DNA of 64,000 bases, taken from Marivivens aquimaris (GTDB lineage: Bacteria > Pseudomonadota > Alphaproteobacteria > Rhodobacterales > Rhodobacteraceae). Shown here in pieces: positions 16,334 to 26,434 of the stretch. Below the pieces are notes generated by a model that did no database searches, was not told the origin of the DNA, and saw only the letters and a program-made list of their open reading frames with translations. The stretch is from contig NZ_JADBGB010000001.1 of the NCBI RefSeq assembly GCF_015220045.1, positions 3,217,001 through 3,281,000 of the forward strand. The letters run 5' to 3'. A program made the position numbers and the translations under genes. Within the stretch, counting starts at the first letter, position 1, and each line of letters opens with the position of its first letter.

Positions 16334-17446
16334 TCACTTCCGGCGCAGGATCACCGAGCCGACGGAGTAGCCTGCGCCGAAGGAGCAAATCACCCCTAGC
16401 GTGTCAGACTTGCGGTCGCGCGAGTATTTGTCGAAAGCGATGATCGACCCTGCGGAGGACGTGTTGGCGTAGTCTTGCAGGATGTTCGGCTGTTCGTCAG
16501 GCGTGGGCGTGCGGCCGAGGACTTTTTTGCCGATGTAGTCGTTCATCGACTTGTTCGCCTGATGAAGCCAGAGGACGCCGATATCGTCCGCAGTGATGTC
16601 GTTGGCCTCCATGTGGTCCGCGATATGAGCGGAGACGAGGGGCAGGACCTCTTTGAACACTTTGCGGCCGTTTTGCATGAAACGCATGTCGCGGCGGTCT
16701 TCCATTGCATCGCGGGTCGGGCGGAGGAATCCGTTGTTATTGCGGATGTTGTTCGAAAACTGGGTCGCGCATTTGGTCGAGACGACTTTCCAGCCGTCCT
16801 GACCTTCGTCACGTTCCAGCAGCACGGCCGTCGCCACGTCACCGAAAATGAAGTGACAATCGCGGTCGCGCCATTCGAGGTGGCCCGATGTGATTTCCGG
16901 GGAGATCACCAGCGCGCGGCGGATGGAGCCTGCGCGGATCATGTCGGCGGCGGTCTGGATGCCGAAGGTGGCGGAGGAGCAGGCGACATTCATGTCGAAG
17001 GCCATGCCACCCGCACCGAGGAGCTGCTGGATTTCCACAGCCATGGCGGGGTAGGCGCGCTCCATGTTCGACGCGGCGCAGAGGATCAGGTCGATGTCGG
17101 AGCCTGCAACGCCAGCGCGGTCCAGCGCCTCGTTCGCGGCTTTCATGCCGATTTCGGCCATCAGGGACGGCTCGTCGTCGCTGCGCTCGGGGTAGCGCGG
17201 ATACATGCGGGTCGGGTCGAGAATGCCGTCCTTGGTCATGACAAAGCGGCTGTGGATGCCAGAGGCGGTCACGATGAAGTCGGCGCTGGAGTGGGGCACG
17301 GGCTCTTTGTCGCCAGCGGCGATGGCGTCCGCATGTTCGGCGTTCTGGAGGTCGGCATAGGCGTTGAACGCCTCGACCAGTTCGTCATTGGAAATGGAAT
17401 GCTCCGGCGTGAAAACACCGGTCGCGGTCAAAACGACGTCGTACAT
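16334..17446 (-). CDS. 3-oxoacyl-ACP synthase III-family protein (FabH-like)
   Basis: A 370-residue thiolase-fold enzyme. The catalytic triad can be seen: Cys in NVACSSATFGIQ, His in LWLHQANKSMND and Asn in DYANTSSAGSIIAF. The length exceeds classical FabH (about 320) because of an insertion near residues 30-70. Members of this longer branch are annotated as beta-ketoacyl synthase III in Rhodobacteraceae; true acyl substrates are not established, and a role in starting fatty acid synthesis or in a special acyl chain is inferred. The ATG at 17446 has GGAGG 7 bases upstream. No other fatty acid genes adjoin. Confidence 0.88.
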   Translation of the reverse strand: MYDVVLTATGVFTPEHSISNDELVEAFNAYADLQNAEHADAIAAGDKEPVPHSSADFIVTASGIHSRFVMTKDGILDPTRMYPRYPERSDDEPSLMAEIGMKAANEALDRAGVAGSDIDLILCAASNMERAYPAMAVEIQQLLGAGGMAFDMNVACSSATFGIQTAADMIRAGSIRRALVISPEITSGHLEWRDRDCHFIFGDVATAVLLERDEGQDGWKVVSTKCATQFSNNIRNNNGFLRPTRDAMEDRRDMRFMQNGRKVFKEVLPLVSAHIADHMEANDITADDIGVLWLHQANKSMNDYIGKKVLGRTPTPDEQPNILQDYANTSSAGSIIAFDKYSRDRKSDTLGVICSFGAGYSVGSVILRRK

Positions 17447-17515
17447 GTGGCCTCCTGCGCAGTGCCCTCAAGCCTGCGGCCAATGGTACGGATTGTCCAG
17501 AATGACGGTGGGTCG

Positions 17516-17550
17516 CAAAAAGAAAAGGCCGGTCAGTGTGACCGGCCTTT
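17516..17550 (-). terminator. Intrinsic terminator after carB
   Basis: On the minus strand a long stem (AAAGGCCGGTCA / TGACCGGCCTTT) with a 3-base loop is followed by TTCTTTTTG, 8 bases after the carB stop. Confidence 0.9.
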
Positions 17551-17557
17551 GTTGTTC

Positions 17558-20500
17558 TTATGCCTGAAGGCTGCGGACGTTGATGTCGCCTTCCTTGCGG
17601 GCGACCATCGCCTGCGCCGCTGCGTTGGCGCCTGCTGCCGTGGTGAAGTACGGCAGCTTGTCGTAGAGCGCGACCGAGCGGATTTCGCGGCTGTCGTTGA
17701 CGGCCTGTGCGCCCTCGGTGGTGTTGAACACCAGCTGGACCTGACCGTCTTTCAGCAGATCGACGATGGTACGACCACCCTCGTAGACCTTGTTGACGAT
17801 CTCGCATTCGACACCGTTCTCCGTCAGCCAGCTTGCGGTGCCGCGGGTCGCGAGGATGCCGAAGCCGAGCTCTTTGACGATCTTGGCAGCGCTCAGCATC
17901 TCGTCGCCCTTATCGCCATCACGGATGGAGATGAAGACGTTGCCCTCTTCGGGCAGGTGAGTGCCAGCGCCCAGCTGTGCCTTGAGGAAGGCGCGGGCGA
18001 AGGAACGGTCCCAGCCCATGACTTCGCCGGTCGAACGCATTTCCGGGCCGAGGATGGTATCGACACCCGGGAAGCGGGCGAACGGCAGGACGGCTTCCTT
18101 GACCGAGAACCACGGGGTGTTCGGGTCGGCCAGTTCGAACGGGTCGCCCTGTTCGATGGTTGCCATCGGGTCCATGTCGGCCGGATAGGGCGCGCGCTTG
18201 GGGAAGTTCGACATCGGCTCGCCAGCCATCAGACGGGCAGCGATCGACGCGATAGCCGAGTCCGTTGCCTTGGCGACGAACGGGACGGTACGCGATGCGC
18301 GCGGGTTGACCTCGATCAGGTAGACGTCGCCGTCCTTGACCGCGAACTGTACGTTCATCAGGCCCTTCACCTGCAGCGAAAGCGCGAGGGCTTCGGTCTG
18401 GCGGCGGATCTCTTCGATGATGTCCTGCGGCAGGGTGTGCGGCGGCAGACAGCAAGCGGAGTCGCCCGAGTGGACGCCTGCTTCTTCGATGTGCTGCATG
18501 ATGCCGGTCACGTGGACGGTTTCACCGTCGCAAAGCGCATCGACGTCAACCTCGGTCGCACCCGACAGGTAGCTGTCGAGCAGGACCGGGCTGTCGCCCG
18601 ACACCACAACGGCTTCGCGGATGTAGCGGTCGAGTTGTGCCTGATCGCGGACGATTTCCATTGCGCGGCCACCCAGAACGTAGGACGGGCGGATGACCAG
18701 CGGGTAGCCGATGTCCTTGGCGATTTCCATCGCTTCGGCGTCGGAATGCGCGATGCCGTTGTGCGGCTGCTTGAGGCCGAGGCGGTTGACCAGATCCTGG
18801 AAACGCTCGCGGTCTTCGGCAAGGTCGATCGCGTCCGGCGAGGTGCCGAGGATCGGGATGCCAGCTTCGTCCAGCGCATTCGCCAGCTTCAGCGGGGTCT
18901 GGCCACCGAACTGGACGATCACACCGTGCAGGGTGCCGTTTTCCTGTTCGACTCGCAGGATTTCCATCACGTGTTCGAAGGTCAGCGGCTCGAAGTACAG
19001 ACGGTCCGAGGTGTCGTAGTCGGTCGACACGGTCTCGGGGTTGCAGTTGATCATGATGGTTTCGTAACCCTGATCGGTCAGAGCGAAACATGCATGGCAG
19101 CAGCAGTAGTCGAATTCGATACCCTGACCGATACGGTTCGGGCCACCGCCGAGGATGACGACCTTTTTGCGGTCGGTCGGGCGGCTTTCGCATTCCACGT
19201 CGCCCATCGCGGGGGCTTCGTAGGTCGAATACATGTAGGGGGTTTGCGCTTCGAATTCGGCGGCACAGGTGTCGATGCGCTTGAAGACGGCTTTGACGCC
19301 GAGGTTCTGGCGCGCACGGCGCACGTTGCCTTCGTCGCGGCCTGTCAGCTTGGCGAGGCGGGCATCGGTGAAGCCCATCATCTTGACGCGGCGCAGGCCC
19401 TTTTCGTCGACTGGCAGGCCGTTCTTGCGAATGACTTCTTCGGCGTCGACGATTTCACGGATGCGGTCGAGGAACCACGGATCGAACGAGGTGATCGCGA
19501 TGATCTCGTCGTTGGTAAAGCCGTGACGCATCGCCTGAGCGATGGTGCGCAGACGATCGGGGGTCGCTTTGGACAGGGCAGCCGAAACAGCGGCTTTATC
19601 CGGTGCACCCGGAATGTCGACTTCGTCAAAGCCGGTCAGACCAGTTTCGAGCGAGGCGAGGGCCTTCTGCATCGACTCGTGGAAGGTGCGGCCAATGGCC
19701 ATCGCTTCGCCGACCGACTTCATCGCGGTGGTGAGGTACGGTTCGGAGCCTGCGAATTTCTCGAATGCGAAGCGCGGGATCTTGGTGACGACATAGTCGA
19801 TGGTCGGCTCGAACGAAGCCGGGGTGACCTTGGTGATGTCGTTGTCCAGTTCGTCGAGGGTGTAGCCGACAGCCAGCTTCGCCGCGATTTTCGCAATCGG
19901 GAAACCGGTCGCCTTCGAGGCCAACGCCGACGAACGCGATACGCGCGGGTTCATTTCGATCACGACCATACGGCCGTCTTTCGGGTTTACGGCCCACTGG
20001 ACGTTCGAACCGCCGGTTTCAACGCCGATCTCGCGCAGAACCGCGATCGAGGCGGAGCGCATGATCTGGTATTCTTTGTCGGTCAGCGTCAGTGCCGGAG
20101 CAACGGTGATCGAGTCGCCGGTGTGAACGCCCATCGGGTCCACGTTTTCGATCGAACAGACGATGATGGCGTTGTCTGCTTTGTCGCGGACAACTTCCAT
20201 TTCGTATTCTTTCCAGCCGAGCAGCGATTCATCGACGAGGATCTGGCCCACCGGCGATGCGTCCATGCCCGAGCGGCAGTAGTATTCGTATTCTTCGCGG
20301 TTATACGCGACACCGCCGCCCGTGCCGCCGAGCGTGAAGGCGGGGCGGATAATGGCCGGAAGGCCGATTTCTTCGAGGGCGTCCATCGCGAGTGCGAGGC
20401 CGGCCTTGAGGTCTTTCTTGCCTTTGGCGTCGGTCGGCGCGGTGACGATGGTGGCCTTCGGGTTTTCGATGCCGAGGCGGTCCATCGCTTCGCGGAACAG

Positions 20501-20890
20501 TTTGCGGTCTTCCGCCATTTCGATGGCGTCGCGCTTTGCACCGATCATCTCGACGCCGAGGCGGTCGAGCACGCCCATGTCGGCAAGTGCCAGCGCGGTG
20601 TTCAGGCCGGTCTGGCCGCCCATGGTCGGCAGCAGCGCGTCGGGGCGCTCTTTCTCGATGATCTTGGCAACGACTTCGGGCGTGATCGGCTCGATGTAGG
20701 TCGCGTCGGCCAGACCGGGGTCGGTCATGATCGTCGCGGGGTTCGAGTTCACGAGGATGACGCGGTAGCCTTCTTCACGAAGGGCTTTACACGCTTGGGC
20801 ACCCGAATAGTCGAATTCGCAGGCCTGACCAATGATAATGGGCCCCGCCCCGATGATCATGATCGACTTGATGTCGGTTCTCTTCGGCAT
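17558..20890 (-). CDS. carB: Carbamoyl-phosphate synthase large subunit
   Basis: This 1110-residue subunit makes carbamoyl phosphate for arginine and pyrimidine synthesis, using ammonia channelled from CarA. The N-terminus ([20 protein letters not shown]) is the family's, so ATG 20890 is chosen, with GAGGA upstream. Two homologous ATP-grasp halves are visible, each with its nucleotide-binding lobes ([13 protein letters not shown] and [13 protein letters not shown]). The C-terminal methylglyoxal-synthase-like allosteric domain includes [13 protein letters not shown]. Length is normal. carA is not in the window. It ends at a strong terminator and has a recognisable promoter upstream. Confidence 0.97.
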   Translation of the reverse strand: MPKRTDIKSIMIIGAGPIIIGQACEFDYSGAQACKALREEGYRVILVNSNPATIMTDPGLADATYIEPITPEVVAKIIEKERPDALLPTMGGQTGLNTALALADMGVLDRLGVEMIGAKRDAIEMAEDRKLFREAMDRLGIENPKATIVTAPTDAKGKKDLKAGLALAMDALEEIGLPAIIRPAFTLGGTGGGVAYNREEYEYYCRSGMDASPVGQILVDESLLGWKEYEMEVVRDKADNAIIVCSIENVDPMGVHTGDSITVAPALTLTDKEYQIMRSASIAVLREIGVETGGSNVQWAVNPKDGRMVVIEMNPRVSRSSALASKATGFPIAKIAAKLAVGYTLDELDNDITKVTPASFEPTIDYVVTKIPRFAFEKFAGSEPYLTTAMKSVGEAMAIGRTFHESMQKALASLETGLTGFDEVDIPGAPDKAAVSAALSKATPDRLRTIAQAMRHGFTNDEIIAITSFDPWFLDRIREIVDAEEVIRKNGLPVDEKGLRRVKMMGFTDARLAKLTGRDEGNVRRARQNLGVKAVFKRIDTCAAEFEAQTPYMYSTYEAPAMGDVECESRPTDRKKVVILGGGPNRIGQGIEFDYCCCHACFALTDQGYETIMINCNPETVSTDYDTSDRLYFEPLTFEHVMEILRVEQENGTLHGVIVQFGGQTPLKLANALDEAGIPILGTSPDAIDLAEDRERFQDLVNRLGLKQPHNGIAHSDAEAMEIAKDIGYPLVIRPSYVLGGRAMEIVRDQAQLDRYIREAVVVSGDSPVLLDSYLSGATEVDVDALCDGETVHVTGIMQHIEEAGVHSGDSACCLPPHTLPQDIIEEIRRQTEALALSLQVKGLMNVQFAVKDGDVYLIEVNPRASRTVPFVAKATDSAIASIAARLMAGEPMSNFPKRAPYPADMDPMATIEQGDPFELADPNTPWFSVKEAVLPFARFPGVDTILGPEMRSTGEVMGWDRSFARAFLKAQLGAGTHLPEEGNVFISIRDGDKGDEMLSAAKIVKELGFGILATRGTASWLTENGVECEIVNKVYEGGRTIVDLLKDGQVQLVFNTTEGAQAVNDSREIRSVALYDKLPYFTTAAGANAAAQAMVARKEGDINVRSLQA

Positions 20891-20949
20891 AGGATCCTCA
20901 TTTTTTCTGGCAGCGTACGTTGGGGCAGGCAGCACCCAAATTGTTGGGC

Positions 20950-20977
20950 GTTATAGACAGTACGAAGCAAGGTGCAA
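20950..20977 (-). promoter_or_regulatory. Likely sigma-70-type promoter of carB
   Basis: Read on the minus strand, TTGCAC and TATAAC are separated by 16 bases, about 60 bases upstream of the carB start. Both hexamers are close to the housekeeping consensus. Confidence 0.5.
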
Positions 20978-21064
20978 GAGGATCGAAACGGGAATCTGAC
21001 ATGTCGCTTTTGCTCTGTTCCCCGATTGTCTGCTGTTCTATCCGTTCGCTAACGCAAGCAACAG

Positions 21065-22183
21065 GTGCTCAACGTGTGGATTCAGTTTGATCGTGGACCA
21101 GATGGCGCTCCGGCAGCCTTTGATTCTCCGCGAAAAACCATCGAAGCCCATACACCGGACGAGGTTCCGGCTGCTCTTGATGCGCTGGCTGATGTCGATG
21201 GCTGGCTGGCCGGTTATTGCTCTTACGAGCTTGGTTATGCGCTAGAGCCGAAATTACTTCCCCTGATGCCCGAAGGTCGCAAACTGCCGCTTTTGCGGTT
21301 CGGCGTTTATGATTCTCCGATTGAGGGGAGGGCGTTCGAAGGGCAGGGGCATCTGGCCGACATCACGCCCGTCTGGAGCGCAGAGGACCACGCCGCCGCC
21401 ATATCAAAAGTGCGCGACTATATCGGTGCGGGCGACATCTATCAGGCCAATCTGACCTTTCCGATTAATGCTAAGGCATTGGGGACGCCCGAGGGGCTTT
21501 ATCATTCGCTGATGCAGCGGCAGGCGGTCGGGCACGGTGCGCTGGTGCTTCAGGATGACTGCCCTGCGATCCTTTCGCGCTCGCCCGAACTGTTCTTCCG
21601 CACGGACGGCGGGATGATCGAAACGGTCCCGATGAAGGGCACACAGCCGCGCGGCGCAACGCCGGAAGAAGACGCGGCCATCGTCGAATGGCTGCACAAC
21701 GATGAAAAGAACCGCGCTGAAAACCTGATGATCGTCGACCTGCTGCGCAACGATATTAGCCGCGTCAGCAAACCGGGGTCGGTGCATGTCCCCGACCTGT
21801 TCCGCGTGAATACCTTTGCCACCGTTCACCAGATGGTCAGCCGCGTGAAGGCCGAGCTGATGCCGGACATGGGGCTCGCCGATATCCTGCGGGCGCTGTT
21901 CCCGTGCGGGTCGATTACAGGCGCGCCCAAGGTCCGCGCGATGGAGATTATCCACGAACTCGAAGTCGGCGCGCGCGATATATATTGCGGCACCATTGGA
22001 TGGTGGGCGCCTGACGGGCGGTCGGAATTCAACGTGGCGATCCGCACTGTCATGTTGGACGGCCAGCAGGCCAAGCTAAATGTAGGAGGCGGTGTCGTCT
22101 GGGACTCCACCGCTGCATCCGAATACGAGGAAGCCCTATGGAAAGCCCGCTTCGCGGAACTGCCCCCGATGACTGCCGACTGA
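21065..22183 (+). CDS. pabB: Aminodeoxychorismate synthase component I
   Basis: A 372-residue chorismate-using enzyme that forms 4-amino-4-deoxychorismate for folate synthesis. Conserved blocks of the chorismate-binding domain are present in order: GDIYQANLTFP, ETVPMKGTQPRG, ENLMIVDLLRNDISRV, PCGSITGAPKVRAMEII, YCGTIGWWAPDG and LNVGGGVVWDSTA. The N-terminal part is short, as in compact PabB proteins. The GTG at 21065 is uncertain; another GTG at 21074 is also possible. Its 3' end overlaps the lyase-like gene by 46 bases. The glutaminase partner pabA is not in the window. Confidence 0.92.
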   Translation: MLNVWIQFDRGPDGAPAAFDSPRKTIEAHTPDEVPAALDALADVDGWLAGYCSYELGYALEPKLLPLMPEGRKLPLLRFGVYDSPIEGRAFEGQGHLADITPVWSAEDHAAAISKVRDYIGAGDIYQANLTFPINAKALGTPEGLYHSLMQRQAVGHGALVLQDDCPAILSRSPELFFRTDGGMIETVPMKGTQPRGATPEEDAAIVEWLHNDEKNRAENLMIVDLLRNDISRVSKPGSVHVPDLFRVNTFATVHQMVSRVKAELMPDMGLADILRALFPCGSITGAPKVRAMEIIHELEVGARDIYCGTIGWWAPDGRSEFNVAIRTVMLDGQQAKLNVGGGVVWDSTAASEYEEALWKARFAELPPMTAD

Positions 22184-22776
22184 TCGAAACGATGGGGCGC
22201 GATGGCGATGCCGTCCGCTATCTGCCGTTCCACCTCGACCGTATGGCAGCGGGAGCCGAGGCGCTGGGGTATCCCTTCAACCGCGCACTGGCCGAAGAAC
22301 TGCTGTCCGAGCTTCCCGAAGGTGGGCGTATCCGCATGACGCTTGGCGCTGAGGGCGATCTGTCCGTCACCGGCGGGCACCTCGATCCCAACCCCGCCCA
22401 ATGGCGCGTCATGATCGCGGCGGAGCGGCTGCAATCGGACGATCCGTGGCTGCGGGTGAAATCGACGAACCGTGCGCTTTACACCCGCCTGCGCGAAGTG
22501 CTGCCCGAAGGCGTCGACGAATACCTCTGCCTCAATGAAAAGGACGAGGTGTGCGAGGGCACGATCACCAATATCTTCATCACCACCGCCGAGGGTGAGC
22601 GCCTCACGCCGCCCGTTTCCAGTGGTCTACTTCCAGGGGTGCTGCGTCGGCATCTGCTCGAAACCGGGTACGAGGAGCGGGTTCTGCACCTCTCCGACCT
22701 CGTCGAAGCGCGCGAAATCCACTTCGGGAACGCTTTACGTGGCTTGATTCCCGCGGTTCTGCTGCCCGTCGCTTGA
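22138..22776 (+). CDS. pabC: Class IV aminotransferase, probable aminodeoxychorismate lyase
   Basis: A 212-residue PLP fold-type IV enzyme. The PLP lysine is in LRVKSTNRALY and the cofactor loop is EVCEGTITNIFI; the C-terminal part SGLLPGVLRRHLLETGY is family-typical. It is shorter than most PabC proteins (about 270) because the N-terminal domain is abbreviated. It starts inside pabB with AGGAAG upstream, so the two are co-translated, and the context makes 4-aminobenzoate formation the best assignment. Branched-chain or D-amino acid aminotransferase activity cannot be excluded from sequence. Confidence 0.8.
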   Translation: MESPLRGTAPDDCRLIETMGRDGDAVRYLPFHLDRMAAGAEALGYPFNRALAEELLSELPEGGRIRMTLGAEGDLSVTGGHLDPNPAQWRVMIAAERLQSDDPWLRVKSTNRALYTRLREVLPEGVDEYLCLNEKDEVCEGTITNIFITTAEGERLTPPVSSGLLPGVLRRHLLETGYEERVLHLSDLVEAREIHFGNALRGLIPAVLLPVA

Positions 22777-22836
22777 CATCGGGCGTTCAACCCTGTGTAT
22801 CGGCGCGGAACCCCCGTAACCCAAGGGATACAAGAT

Positions 22837-24621
22837 ATGCACGCCTACCGCTCCCATACCTGCGCGCAACTGACCAAAGATAACGTCGGCGAAACCGTTC
22901 GCCTGTCCGGCTGGGTCCACCGCGTGCGTGACCACGGTGGTATCCTGTTCATCGACCTTCGCGACACCTATGGCGTGACCCAGGTTCTGTGCGACCCCGA
23001 CTCGGCTGCGTTTGCTGACGTCGAAAAGGTCCGCTCGGAATGGTGTATCCGCATCGACGGCGAAGTGAAGGCCCGCGACCCCGAACTGGTGAACCCGAAG
23101 CTCCCGACCGGTGAGATCGAGGTTTTCGTTCGTGACATCGAAGTCCTCGGCGCTGCCAAGGAACTGCCGCTGATGGTCTTCGGCGATCAGGAATACCCCG
23201 AAGAAACCCGTCTGAAGTACCGCTACCTCGATCTGCGCCGCGACGTGATGCAGGAAAGCATGAAGATGCGTTCGGACGTCGTTCGTTCGATGCGTACCCG
23301 CATGTGGGACAACGGATTCCGCGAATTCCAGACCCCGATCATCACCGCGTCCTCGCCCGAAGGCGCCCGCGACTTCCTCGTGCCGTCGCGTCTGCACCCG
23401 GGCAAGTTCTACGCGCTGCCGCAGGCTCCGCAGCAGTTCAAGCAGCTGATCATGGTGTCGGGCTACGACAAGTACTTCCAGATCGCACCGTGCTTCCGCG
23501 ATGAAGACCCGCGTGCCGACCGTTCGCCGACCGACTTCTACCAGCTCGACATGGAAATGTCGTTCGTCACCCAGCAGGACGTCTTCGACACCATCTCGCC
23601 GGTTCTGGCGGGTGTCTTCGAAGAGTTCGGTGGTGGCCGCAAGGTCGACGCGCCGAACGAATGGCCGCAGATTTCGTACCGCGACGCCGCGCTGTGGTAC
23701 GGTACCGATAAGCCGGACCTGCGCAACCCGATCAAGATGCAGGTCGTATCCGAGCACTTCGCTGGTTCGGGCTTTGCCATCTTCGCAAAACTGCTGGAGC
23801 AGGAAGGCACCGAGATCCGCGCGATTCCGGCTCCGACCGGCGGCAGCCGTAAGTTCTGTGACCGCATGAACGCCTTTGCCCAGAAAGAGGGCCTGCCGGG
23901 CATGGGTTACATCTTCTGGCGCGAAACCGACGGCCAGATGGAAGCCGCGGGTCCGCTTGCCAAGAACATCGGCCCCGAGCGCACCGAAGCCATTCGTCAG
24001 CAACTCGGCCTCGGCGTCGGCGATGCTGCGTTCTTCCTCGGCGGTAAGCCCGCGACGTTCGAAAAGGTCGCTGGCAAGGCGCGCACTGTCATCGGCGACG
24101 AGCTTGGCCTGACCGAGACCGACCGTTTCGCTTTCGCTTGGATCGTGGACTTCCCGATCTACGAAAAGGACGAAGAGACCGGCGCTATCGACTTCGAACA
24201 CAACCCGTTCTCGATGCCGCAGGGCGGTATGGACGCGCTGCTCGGCGATCCGCTTGAGGTCAAAGGCTACCAGTACGACCTCGCATGTAACGGCTACGAG
24301 CTGGTTTCGGGCGCGATCCGTAACCACAAGCCGGAAATCATGATCAAGGCCTTCGAACTGGCCGGTTACGGCGAGGAAGAAGTGAAGAACCGCTTCGGCG
24401 CGCTGTTCAACGCATTCCATTACGGCGCTCCGCCGCACGGTGGCTGCGCTGCGGGCATCGACCGTATCGTGATGCTGCTGGCCGACCAGTCGAACATCCG
24501 CGAAGTCATGATGTTCCCGATGAACCAGCGTGCGGAAGACCTGATGATGAACGCGCCGAGCGACCCGAGCAACGAACAGCTCCGCGAACTCAGCCTTCGC
24601 GTCATCCCGCAGGACGACTGA
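22837..24621 (+). CDS. aspS: Aspartyl-tRNA synthetase
   Basis: A 594-residue class IIb synthetase charging tRNA with aspartate. The N-terminal anticodon-binding OB domain ([23 protein letters not shown]) is followed by class II motifs: motif 2 around [19 protein letters not shown], the bacterial GAD insertion domain in the middle, and motif 3 [14 protein letters not shown] near the end. The length is that of bacterial AspRS. ATG 22837 gives the usual [12 protein letters not shown] start. Whether it is the discriminating or non-discriminating (Asp/Asn) form cannot be decided here. Confidence 0.96.
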   Translation: MHAYRSHTCAQLTKDNVGETVRLSGWVHRVRDHGGILFIDLRDTYGVTQVLCDPDSAAFADVEKVRSEWCIRIDGEVKARDPELVNPKLPTGEIEVFVRDIEVLGAAKELPLMVFGDQEYPEETRLKYRYLDLRRDVMQESMKMRSDVVRSMRTRMWDNGFREFQTPIITASSPEGARDFLVPSRLHPGKFYALPQAPQQFKQLIMVSGYDKYFQIAPCFRDEDPRADRSPTDFYQLDMEMSFVTQQDVFDTISPVLAGVFEEFGGGRKVDAPNEWPQISYRDAALWYGTDKPDLRNPIKMQVVSEHFAGSGFAIFAKLLEQEGTEIRAIPAPTGGSRKFCDRMNAFAQKEGLPGMGYIFWRETDGQMEAAGPLAKNIGPERTEAIRQQLGLGVGDAAFFLGGKPATFEKVAGKARTVIGDELGLTETDRFAFAWIVDFPIYEKDEETGAIDFEHNPFSMPQGGMDALLGDPLEVKGYQYDLACNGYELVSGAIRNHKPEIMIKAFELAGYGEEEVKNRFGALFNAFHYGAPPHGGCAAGIDRIVMLLADQSNIREVMMFPMNQRAEDLMMNAPSDPSNEQLRELSLRVIPQDD

Positions 24622-24630
24622 TCCAAATGA

Positions 24631-24663
24631 AAAGGCCGGAGCAATGCTCCGGCCTTTGTTTTT
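24631..24663 (+). terminator. Intrinsic terminator after aspS, probably bidirectional
   Basis: A 12-bp stem AAAGGCCGGAGC / GCTCCGGCCTTT is followed by GTTTTT on the plus strand. A TTTTCA tract on the other side suits termination of the convergent hemerythrin gene. Confidence 0.92.
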
Positions 24664-24675
24664 ACAGTGCGTCGA

Positions 24676-25149
24676 TCAGTCTTCGAGGTGATCTTCGCGC
24701 TTCTTGTCCACGAGCTTGAGTTCCTTTTCCTTGCGGGTGCGGAACTTCTCGCCGTAGCCCTTCAGTTCGCTGTCAGGAATGACCTCTTTGGCGCGGGAGA
24801 AGATGTCCTCTTCTTCCTCTTCCATGTGGTGTTCGTAGTCATGCTTGAGCTGCTTGAACTTGGTCAGCCACGCGGAGGACGACATGTCCATCTCTTGCAG
24901 CTCTTCCATCAGGTCGTCCATCTCGGCGTGTTCTTCCACCGAGTGGCGCGCGGAATCTTGACCCCAGGTTTTCGACATCAGCGGCGAGTAGAAGGTCTCT
25001 TCCTCCGCAGCGGCGTGGGATTTCACATCGTAGAAAAACTCTTTCCACGCGGTCTGGCGCTCTTCACTGTCGCCGGTTGTTGCGGCGATTTTGTCGAGCA
25101 GTTCGCGGTGGCGCGCGTGGTCGGCTTTGATCTCTTCATAAATAGACAT
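24676..25149 (-). CDS. Hemerythrin HHE domain protein
   Basis: A 157-residue, highly charged four-helix-bundle protein. Candidate diiron ligands are in order DHARHRELLD, KSHAAAEEETFY, HSVEEHAEMDDLM and KHDYEHHMEEEEEDIF, the usual HHE pattern. Such cytoplasmic proteins bind O2, NO or iron, or act in stress responses; the specific role here is unknown. The ATG at 25149 has GGGTGA upstream; a GTG three codons earlier is also in frame. It stands alone, convergent with aspS. Confidence 0.88.
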   Translation of the reverse strand: MSIYEEIKADHARHRELLDKIAATTGDSEERQTAWKEFFYDVKSHAAAEEETFYSPLMSKTWGQDSARHSVEEHAEMDDLMEELQEMDMSSSAWLTKFKQLKHDYEHHMEEEEEDIFSRAKEVIPDSELKGYGEKFRTRKEKELKLVDKKREDHLED

Positions 25150-25234
25150 GGTAATCACCCAGACAAATGTTTGTTGCTGGGTAAAGCGTCACCGCTGCCT
25201 CAAGGTTCCGTGAAATCTGGGCTCCGGCCGGTTG

Positions 25235-25414
25235 TCAGTAGTCCGTGATGTTTGTCGCGTGCAGGTCTTCGACCGCGTTAATCGTATCGCGGCCCGCGCC
25301 GACGAAAGCCGCAACGGCGACCATCAGCATCACCATGCCAACGCCAAGGACGATCATATCTACCAATTCAAATGAGCGGTCGTTTTCCGGAACCGACTCG
25401 ATAACTTTTACCAT
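25235..25414 (-). CDS. Small single-span membrane protein of unknown function
   Basis: A 59-residue protein beginning MVKVIESVPENDRSFELVDM, then a hydrophobic helix of about 20 residues (IVLGVGMVMLMVAVAAFVGA), then a short polar tail ending in ITDY. The ATG at 25414 has AAAGG about 8 bases upstream; the frame is open a further 18 codons. It lies between the response regulator and the hemerythrin on the same strand. I do not recognise a family. Confidence 0.55.
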   Translation of the reverse strand: MVKVIESVPENDRSFELVDMIVLGVGMVMLMVAVAAFVGAGRDTINAVEDLHATNITDY

Positions 25415-25498
25415 GTTTTCGCCTTTGCCTTTGGGGCTGCGCTTCGTTCCAACGGTTCTGACGGTCAAAGAAGGCGAGAATGAGCCGTCTTGGGGGAG

Positions 25499-25536
25499 AT
25501 TTGGGCTCGTTTACATGTTTGTGATCACCCAAATCT
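25499..25536. repeat. Inverted repeat around a GTGATCAC palindrome
   Basis: GATTTGGG (25499-25506) and CCCAAATC (25529-25536) are perfect inverted arms with 22 bases between, and GTGATCAC (25522-25529) overlaps the right arm. It lies between the response-regulator stop and the small membrane-protein start on the minus strand, and could be a terminator stem without a T-tract or a protein-binding site. Confidence 0.4.
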
Positions 25537-25578
25537 GGCCGGTGTCACCAGTGCGGGCACAATCGCTGGAAGGTTTTC

Positions 25579-26304
25579 TCATTGGTCACAAAGCCAGTCC
25601 TTTGCTTCGAGCCTGTTTTTGACCAGCCCTGACAGGTCGGCCAATTTCGCCTCGATGTCATTGCCTGCATGGTGCGAGCGGGCGAGAGCGTCGACTGCCT
25701 CGCCAAGGCTCAGGTCGTCCGCGCTATGCGCAACACCGCCGAGGAACTGCGTCAGGTAGCGGATCGCCACGCGGTCGTAATCGGAGGCCATGACCTCTGC
25801 CGCGTGAGCAAGATCGTCTCGGTAGGCAAGAGGGTCGGGCGCAATAACATCGTTGCGGACATGGCGCAGGTGATCTGGAGCGGTGTTGGCGGGGAGATGG
25901 CTGAGGATCATGCTCTGGAACGCGCCAAGGCTTTCTACGGGTTTGGGCAGAAACCCGTCAGCCCCAGCGATCCGCGCACGAATGTCGCCGTCGGGATCGC
26001 CGCTGGTGCCGAGCAGCACATCGACACGCGGCGTAGCACGGGCAAGGTCAGCGATCAGCGTTTCCCCGCAGCCATCGGGCAGCCCGAGGTCTACGATCAC
26101 AACACCGGGGCGATAAGTTCGCAGGTGTTGCCGCGCATGTTCGAGCGTGTCCGCCCGCCTGAGCCGCGCGCCCGACCGTTGGCTCATCAGGCGCATCGCT
26201 TCGCAGGCAAAGCGGCTGTCCTCCACAAGAAGGATCGTCTGACCACGCAGGGGGTACTCCGCATTCGGCGGAATGGAATTGAGGACTGTGGCTGGCTCGG
26301 ACAT
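25579..26304 (-). CDS. Response regulator with an uncharacterised C-terminal domain
   Basis: A 241-residue protein. The receiver domain starts at about residue 20 (TILLVEDSRFACEAMRL) and has the phospho-acceptor Asp in VIVDLGLPDG, the switch Thr in LLGTSGD and the Lys in FLPKP. The remaining 110 residues carry no DNA-binding motif; they look helical (DLAHAAEVMASDYDRVAIRYLTQF, LGEAVDALARSHH), perhaps an output or phosphotransfer-like bundle. ATG 26304 has GGAGA upstream. No histidine kinase gene adjoins, so it is an orphan regulator likely acting by protein contact. Confidence 0.82.
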   Translation of the reverse strand: MSEPATVLNSIPPNAEYPLRGQTILLVEDSRFACEAMRLMSQRSGARLRRADTLEHARQHLRTYRPGVVIVDLGLPDGCGETLIADLARATPRVDVLLGTSGDPDGDIRARIAGADGFLPKPVESLGAFQSMILSHLPANTAPDHLRHVRNDVIAPDPLAYRDDLAHAAEVMASDYDRVAIRYLTQFLGGVAHSADDLSLGEAVDALARSHHAGNDIEAKLADLSGLVKNRLEAKDWLCDQ

Positions 26305-26434
26305 GGGAATCTCCACTCTGACCGCCACATTCAAGCGTAGGATAGTTTACAGCCGGTTAAGCCCGCGACGTTCTGCCTAGGGACTTCGAAACCTGTTGCT
26401 TGTAGAAACTGCATCGAGAGAGAGGGAGACCACC

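Noticed and set aside
16475..20956. A 1493-codon plus-strand open frame across the KAS III-like gene and carB
   Set aside because: It lies fully antisense to two clear genes. High-G+C codon use keeps the opposite frame open, and its translation has no recognisable domain.
22735..24438. A 567-codon minus-strand open frame opposite aspS
   Set aside because: Antisense shadow of a well-supported synthetase gene; no family resemblance and no ribosome site.
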